Shown one piece after another: positions 57,421 through 64,000 of a stretch of DNA of 64,000 nt. The stretch spans positions 660,080,575 through 660,144,574 of the forward strand of contig NC_090451.1 in the NCBI RefSeq assembly GCF_031143425.1. Reading direction: 5' to 3'. Position 1 is the stretch's first letter, and every line of letters begins with the position of its first letter. Under the pieces are notes generated by a model that was not told where the DNA came from, did no database searches, and saw only the letters and a list, made by a program, of their open reading frames with translations. This stretch comes from Pleurodeles waltl (Eukaryota > Chordata > Amphibia > Caudata > Salamandridae). Both the position numbers and the translations under genes were made by a program.

Positions 57421-58900
57421 GTGTGATCTGAAGGTTGATTGATAGCCATACATAAGGGTTGGAGCTGATGTGATTTTCAGTGGCATACTGACTTTGGGCC
57501 ATATCTATGTGGTGCATGGTCATTGCACTTCCTACAGCTTAACAGTGTATTTGTGCTTTTGCTTACATGAGCAGTGTTTTCTCACTTGCGTGGAGCCATG
57601 CCACCATGCAAAAGAGTGAACTTCCCCTGTGACCTCACAAATGTGTATCTGTGTGCTCTCTATTATAGAAGGGGCTGCAACAGCATCTGCAGCCCCTTAT
57701 ATTACACTAAAGTCTCTTGGGGGCACAAATGGCTAGTGTGCCCCATGGAGCTCTTACTGTAATATGTGCCTAGCACATTGCGCATACTGGGAGATTTCAA
57801 GCCTATTATTCTTTCTTGCATTATGTAGCTTACCTCTGGATTAAATGAAAGATATCTAGACTATGGCCCCCTGGACTCTAAGGCAAGCTTTGCCAAATAG
57901 GTATGTTTAGGTAACAAATTTGAAGAACACAAGATTAAACGGCAAGCTTTTGACTAATGATACTTGTTCCTTCATTTGTCCCTTTTCTTGTTAATGTTTG
58001 AGTGGGAGGATAGTCTCATGATAAAGTATGTGTTCTTTTAAGGCATAGGCAAATTAAAAGCCTACCTGACAAACATCAATGCCCATATTGGCTTTAAGGG
58101 ATCAGATCATCACTAGTTTTGTGCATTTTCACATGGACCTTATCAGTACAGCCTCAGTTTGCTAGAATCTGTTTTATTAGAACATGGATCTAGCATTGCA
58201 GAACCAATGGTGTATCCCCCTGGTCTAAACGCAAGTACAACCTTGACTCTAGGTTTTTGCATAGGTCTGGTATATCCCCCCTGTGCCAATCATACACTTT
58301 TAAAGGTGTCTTGCTCCAAACATGTGGATCAAGTGTTTTGTACTCATAATGAATAATCGTGTAGCTCAAAGTTAAAGCTTGCTAGGCCATCATGGCTTAG
58401 GGAGACTGGTTGGTTTTAGGATCTGAGTTTTTTTTTACAATGGCTCTTAGCCTCCTAAATGTTGAGAGAGTGGAGGAAAAGTTAACTACATGCCAGGTAA
58501 AGTCCTGCTACTGGGAGTGTGTGCACCTCAGTACTATCTCTTGAATGATCTTATGAATAAGTGATTGTTTGGCACGTCAGTCATCTGGGTAGTGCTTGCG
58601 TACCCTTCCTTGACTTTGGCACTTGGACGTTCTCCATTTTCAATCCATGAGCGTTGGGGACACTCTACTGTGGGTCATCTGGGGCTCGAGTCTTAATAAA
58701 GTCCAGAAACGAATAACCACTCCTGCCTAAAGGATTTGTTTTTAATTGCATTTATGTTTAGTGACTTGATTTGTGTTCTTAATCTTTCACCGAGAAGTAT
58801 TGTTTTTCTTCCTTCAGTAAGATGAATGAATTTGTTATAAATCAGTTGGGATTTAATTATTGAATAGCTGGTAAGTGTTCCGTCAGCCGGTGGTGCAGGT
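57421..58900. other. Non-coding stretch, nothing recognised
   Basis: No coding domain. A small hairpin GGGGCACAAATGGCTAGTGTG-type arm pair lies at about 57718-57745. Confidence 0.5.
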
Positions 58901-58904
58901 TTGT

Positions 58905-59640
58905 GCTTAAGCAATGCATGTTTCCTGTGCTGGGTTGCATGATTTCTCTGTTGAGGCCCATTCTTGCTGTCACTGGATGCATTATTTCCATCCTGGAGTG
59001 CAGTATATTTTGTCGGGATGAGGGTATTTATCTCATGGGGCGCATTATTTCTTGCTTTGGTGCATTATTTCTACGCTGTATGTGTTACCAGTTGCATGTA
59101 CTTTCTTTCATTTGCTGCATTATTACCCCGTTGGGATTCAATATTTTTTACTAGAATTAATTATTTACCCTGTGTACTACATCATTTTTCTTCTGAGCCG
59201 CATTATATCTCTAATATTGCTTATTTGCTCTGCTGCATTATTTGTATGAGTGGTGCAATCTTTTTTTGCTGAGTACATTATTACTCTACATGGTGCATTT
59301 CGTTCCTGCTGTGGTGCAATATTACTTTGCGGCTTGCAATATTTCTGTTTTGAGTGCATTAATGCTCTGCGTGGTGCATTGCTTTTCTTTCAGATACATT
59401 CTTTCTCTGCAGAGTGCATCCTCTCTGCTGGGTGCATAATTCCTCTTTTCAGTTTATTAGACACCAGATAATATCTTATACTTATTTCCTGAAGTGTATT
59501 ACGTATATTCAGGTAACGTTTTTCAATTGCTTGTGTGCATTGTTATAGGGTGTGGTGAATTATTTCTCTGTTCAATGCATTTCCTTTGTGTGGGACTGAT
59601 CAATTAGTTTTCCGGGATGCATTGTTCATCTAATGCAAGC
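58905..59640. repeat. Decayed ~29-bp minisatellite
   Basis: A GGTGCATTATTTCTCTGCTG-like unit recurs many times with strong drift, e.g. near 58975, 59040, 59065, 59120, 59235, 59270, 59295, 59355, 59375, 59415 and 59570. The open frames in three plus-strand phases (58903-59471) arise from it. Confidence 0.7.
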
Positions 59641-60499
59641 CTTACTACACCAGTTAAGAAGGGGGGTGTCGTCCTGGTTGCATATCACATCATTAGCACA
59701 AAAATAGCGTGCTACAAAAATCAGAGCCAGATTATTAACGACCTAAATATTGCCAAAGAATATATGCGCTGGTGAGCATAGATTTAGTATTATTTGACTC
59801 CAAATCTAGCTAACTAGAATGTACATGCATTATATCAAATGTGTGTGTATACAATTAAGTAAACTAAACCTACGCGCAGTTAAATATGTAACGCCGTTGC
59901 CTTTTGTTTGTAATCGATATCCTGTCTATGATATTTTTGTAGGGCAATACTTAAGAGTCTATATTATAGGAATACCGTAGCACCCCTCTGGGTTATCATG
60001 CTGACTCTGAACTGGTTGTGATTGGTCCTGTTGCTTGAATGGCATTTTGGAGTCAGGTCTAACGGTGCATATTTTTGCCGTGGGCAGGTCTGGGGAGCCA
60101 GAGTTGGTGTCAGTTCTTATTTGGGTTATAATAGATCACAGCCTGCCAAGTGTCAATAGCAGATAATTGAGACCGTGCATTTACAATCAGCAAGGCAAGT
60201 TGATGTAAAATTATAAAATATGTGTGGCCTGATGGCTCCATTTGCCATTATCATGGAGCCATTGCCATTCTATACAAGTGAGCATTACAAAAACTGGGAG
60301 ATTGCTCACAATATCAATGTTTGCTAATGATAAATTGTTGTTCATCCAACATCCAAGAAATTACATCTTACCAGTAATGTGCAAGATACTCTGCTTTACA
60401 TAAACTGGGAAGAAATGGTAATTGTGGCACTCACTACTAGTACTTCGCAGTTTGAGACTAAACATCCACTACGTTGGTTAATGTAATCTGTTGAATAAT
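59641..60499. other. Non-coding stretch, nothing recognised
   Basis: AT-rich with no recognised structure. Confidence 0.5.
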
Positions 60500-60670
60500 T
60501 AGGGCCTGATTTAAAGTTTTATGGCTGGGACGTTCCATCACAAATACGACGGGCACCCCATCCACTGTTTTACCAGTGCCATAGGATATAATGCACTTGT
60601 ATTGAGGCGGATTGGATATCTCATGTTTGTGCCGGGGAATGCCACCCGCCAAACTCTAAATCAGGCCCTA
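60500..60670. mobile_element. Miniature inverted-repeat element, GGGCCTGA type
   Basis: The left end TAGGGCCTGATTTAAAGTTT and the right end, inverted, TAGGGCCTGATTTAGAGTTT pair nearly perfectly. It shares ends with the element at 13294-13793. Flanking TA on both sides could be a TA target duplication. Confidence 0.7.
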
Positions 60671-61645
60671 TGAGATCAAGATACATAGGTTACAGGAGGC
60701 AACTGTTACCACAGCTCTCGCCCAACACTGGAGAAAATGTAAATACAGGTGGACTTCTGGATAAAACTACTTCTGTTAGTGGCAGTTAGCATAGCCTCAA
60801 TTATAATGTTGACCTAATGAAATTCTTAAGCTTATTTGCAAATGTATCATTTCCACTTATTATGGCCTTTTTCTAACAAATCAAGTGAACACTGTTTAGA
60901 TTTCTTTGGGCTGGTAGAGAACCTCAAATGGGATGGCATATACTGACACTGCTTTTCTGTTCCAGATATTGAACTGTGTTTCTATACGGCCCAAACAAAT
61001 TTTGCGCTGCATTGGTCTCATACTAACTTTCATCCACCACACCTAGTGGCAGAGAGCTGAAAATAGAGACTACCCTTCAGATAATAAGAACATCTAGGCC
61101 TGGCTTATCTCGAACGATAATTGACACAGTGGCTGCCAACAGTGAAGCCAAGCATAAATTAAGACAAATAACAAACGGCACACGGGTCTACTCACCTGCT
61201 TTGCCACTTTTAAACAAATCCTGGCTTCCACCTATGGCTGAGTAATCTATAACAGATTCACTGGCTAAGATGGACTTAAACTCGTATTGGCCAGTTTTAT
61301 AGAGAAGGAAAATTCCTAGCTCTCGAGCAATGTCGGGAAAATAGGAGCACCGACGCCCAAGATTTTATTCCATATTTTAGGATACTGATAGTTATGCAAA
61401 CTATGAATCCAGACCATCCGGATGAACCCAATGAATATGCCTCTTGATCTCTCATGGTAGATGGATTCTGAACTATGTACTACAGAGAATGTTTCTAGGA
61501 TAGGCATATCTGTGCCAATGAAAGGTAAGCGAGAGGCTAATTTCGGGACTGAGCTTCACAATGACCTGTGAATATTGTTGCGCACAAAGGCCTAAATATC
61601 CATGGGCTAGAGGTATCAGTGAATCCCCTTCTACTATATAATATA
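60671..61645. other. Non-coding stretch, nothing recognised
   Basis: No coding domain or repeat seen between the two miniature elements. Confidence 0.5.
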
Positions 61646-61825
61646 GGGCCTGATTACAACTTTGGAGGAGGTGTTAATCCGTCCCAAAAGTGACGGTAAA
61701 GTGACGGATATACCACCAGCCGTATTACGAGTCCATTATATCCTATGGAACTCGTAATATGGCTGGTGGTATATCCGTCACATTTGGGACGGATTAACAC
61801 CTCCTCCAAAGTTGTAATCAGGCCC
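61646..61825. mobile_element. 180-bp palindromic miniature element
   Basis: Two arms of about 83 bases are near-perfect inverses, from GGGCCTGATTACAACTTTGG to its inverse, with a short AT-rich loop around 61735-61742. The left arm alone carries an extra 11-bp direct repeat (TAAAGTGACGG). Flanking ATA on each side suggests a 3-bp target duplication. Confidence 0.82.
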
Positions 61826-63206
61826 ATAGTGTCTATATTACACCTGCTCTGCCTTTTTATATAAACAGACGCACTCATCCTGCCTTTTCGCACAGATAGA
61901 AACACTGTAGATGTAGAGCTCTACATATGCATTATACGCACTATAGGGATATACTGTTCTAGTATGTGGTAGCCATATGCAGAGCTCTCTAATAGTGTTA
62001 TTACCCCTCTCATGGTGTCCTCCTCATCCCAGTCCTAACAACTGAGGGTTTTGCCCTCCCCACAGACCTAGGATGCTAGTCTCCTTTCTAGGTTGTGTTT
62101 TTTAATTTTTTTATTTACGTTTCCCCCCGCCCTCACCACCTCCTGTTTCTGTTCCTGTTGCAGCCATGCACACTGTTCCTCAGGTGCATCAGGTGAGTGT
62201 CCCTTATATCTTTTTTTCTTGCTCTGATGTATGCTTTTATGTCCTGGTTTCCTCCCTCCTGATCTGGGTGGGGGGGGGGGGATCACATTGTGCGCCGTTT
62301 GTTGGTCACGCTACCTGCTCATGCGCTGAGCTGGGGCAGGGAGCCTTTTTCTTCCCACCTGATAGCCGGGCCGATTGGGAGCCCATATACTGCTTCCCGA
62401 CAAGTCAGGTGTTGTTTCCTTACCTGGTGCGCAGGGATTGGCTGCACGTTTTTCATGATTCTAATTTTATGTCAAGACAGGAGGCTAGCATTACACATTA
62501 ACCTTTTATTTACTTCCTCTGAGCAGCAAACAATTAAAAGTATCCATTTAGAACTTTAACAACATCCCAATGATAACACAGAATGTCCTCTTTTGTTTGC
62601 TGCTTCTGAGCAGAAAAGTATAGCGTTTGGAGGTTGTTCTTTAAGTTTGTTTTTGTTATCTATACAGTAAATGTTTAGTAGTATTTAATTGCTATCCAAT
62701 TTATGGGTAGAATGTGTGGAAGATCTGTTTATGAGTGTTATTTAAGGGTTATGGGGTAACTGTTGGCACGATCGGTTAGACGCACTGTTTTTTAACTGGG
62801 CCTGCGGGTATAAGAGTGTCTATTTTTATGTTTAATTGTTCTTCTGAGACGTGTTTGAACAGCTCGTCCGTTGGAGCACGTGCAGGCTTCAGCATGCTCT
62901 TGGTAGTTTTAGACGCGTGAGGAGCACATGTTTCAGCGTGCTCTTCGTCGTAATATACCCGCGAGGAGCAGCGTTTGTTGCTATGTGCGTCTTGTTCTGT
63001 TTTTCAACGCTTCAAAGCAGAGCTTTTGTTTTGACGGGAAATAGAGGTTTTATCCTCAACATTGCAGCCTGTTTCTACGGCAGATTCTTGTTTAGGACTA
63101 CGTTTCCTTGGTAACGAATCACTGTTGGTGGCTTGTTACGAAGAAGACTTATCTTGATTGTTTTAGTGACTGAAATTGACAGGAAAAGAGTGTAAACGAT
63201 TTATAT
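61826..63206. other. Non-coding stretch preceding a gag-like ORF
   Basis: Holds a run of G at 62270-62281, an inverted pair GAGCAGCAAAC/GTTTGCTGCTTCTGAGCAG-like at 62520-62615, and a roughly 45-50-bp repeat in two to three copies at 62873-62967 (GGAGCACRTG...TTCAGCRTGCTCTT). Part of it is probably the 5' terminal region of the following retroelement. Confidence 0.45.
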
Positions 63207-64000
63207 TTGAAGCGAAAGGATATTTATCATAGTTATTTGTCAGGAAAGATATATAAGCAATTTATATTTGGAGCAAAAGGATTTTTATTAGATTTTTTTG
63301 TTGAGGTTAATATGACTGAGGTTAACATGGAGAAGGAGGATTCTCAGGAGAATTTAATTAGAAAAATTGTGAGTGAGGAAGTTAGGGCAGTGGTACAGGA
63401 GTCTGTGAAGCAAGTCTTAGGTAGAAGGAAAACTGTGGATGAAGATGAATTTTATTCATTATCAGAGGATAAGGACCGTTTTAGGGGTCCGGGTGGCAAA
63501 TGCCTGAAAAAGATAAGGCATTTATTGGAAAATGAAGAAAAGCATGGAGTCCACAGCGGCTCAAAGGAGAAGGGTCCCCTAAGCGGTGCATTAGAAAGTC
63601 AGCTTGACGCTGGAAAATAGGTTTTAAGTGGTGGACTTGACGTTGAGGAGGATGATGAATATATTTTAGATCTGGAATACAAGGATGATCTAGAAGATGA
63701 ATTGGGGAGTTTTAGACAGAAAAGTGGAGAGAATTTATTAGATCCATTTGGGGAAAAATTGTTTGAGCCAAAAGATATTAGACATCCACATGGGAAAGAG
63801 TGGTGGCCTCTGGAACATGTTGCAAGTTATATTAAAGAAAGGATTCGTAAGCCTCTAGAAAGGGATGAGAGGAATATAATGAAAGCAGAGTGTTCGAGGC
63901 CTGTGATTGATGAAAAGGTCTGACGCCTAATTTGGATCCAGAAATGATAACTTATTTAAGTTAGGTAGGGATCCAAGGAAGGGCTTGGAGAAGCCATTGA
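63207..64000 (+). pseudogene. Gag-like ORF1 of a Ngaro/DIRS-group retrotransposon (partial)
   Basis: From 63207 one frame runs to a TAG at 63618-63620 and continues open to 63923, so a single stop divides it. The first part is charged with a coiled-coil-like segment (QENLIRKIVSEEVRAVVQES). The second has KDIRHPHGKEWWPLEHVASY followed by IRKPLERDERN and AECSRP, a pattern I associate with ORF1 of Ngaro-type tyrosine-recombinase elements. A frame change near 63920 precedes TPNLDPEMITYLS, a block expected next in that family. The start could also be one of the later ATGs at 63311 or 63327. The assignment rests on recall of the family and is uncertain; RT and recombinase would lie beyond the window. 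Confidence 0.5.

Noticed and set aside
58903..59471. Hydrophobic Cys-rich open frames resembling membrane segments
   Set aside because: They are produced by the TGCATTATTTCT minisatellite read in three phases.
1..64000. Host genes, tRNA, rRNA and endogenous retrovirus sequences were looked for
   Set aside because: No exon-like conserved domain, cloverleaf or retroviral gag-pol arrangement was found; all RTs belong to DIRS, Penelope-like or non-LTR classes.

Overview
The window looks like part of a very large, repeat-rich vertebrate genome, most likely a salamander or newt. This rests on the mixture of DIRS-type tyrosine-recombinase retrotransposons, a Penelope-like element with a GIY-YIG domain, CR1/L2-type and L1/Tx1-type LINEs, hAT-like and other miniature elements, and many decayed minisatellites. 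The species is inference. I found no host protein-coding gene, tRNA, rRNA or CRISPR array. Every coding stretch I can support belongs to a mobile element, and all show stops or frameshifts, so the window reads as a layered transposon graveyard.

Layout. 1-2400: non-coding. 2402-12535: DIRS element 1 (gag, RT, RNase H, tyrosine recombinase, inverted termini), split inside its RT by a 5'-truncated Penelope-like element on the minus strand (5797-9731) flanked by an 11-bp target duplication; that element carries a decayed hammerhead-ribozyme-like motif. 12536-17930: non-coding with a GGGCCTGA-type miniature element (13294-13793), two hAT-like elements with 8-bp target duplications (15059-15761, 16384-16585) and a further miniature element (17239-17929). 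17975-19709: 5'-truncated CR1/L2-type LINE. 19710-26720: non-coding, with a ~45-bp decayed minisatellite split by a ~2-kb TG...CA element (22443-24422). 26732-32783: essentially full-length L1/Tx1-type LINE with an 11-bp target duplication. 32795-40800: non-coding, with an old duplicated CT-rich/unique/GA-rich unit, a 30-bp tandem repeat, a hAT-like element and a ~55-bp decayed minisatellite. 40811-52456: DIRS element 2, into whose terminal region DIRS element 3 (about 46183-52050) is inserted. 52500-54600 and 56280-57420: decayed LINEs on the minus strand. 58900-59640: decayed ~29-bp minisatellite. 60500-61825: two inverted-repeat miniature elements. 63200-64000: the 5' part of a gag-like ORF resembling Ngaro/DIRS-group ORF1, cut off by the window edge.

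How the parts relate: nesting gives a relative order of events. Element 1 predates the Penelope-like insertion, element 2 predates element 3, and the 22-24.7 kb minisatellite predates the TG...CA element. None of the retrotransposon ORFs looks capable of making an intact protein as read here.
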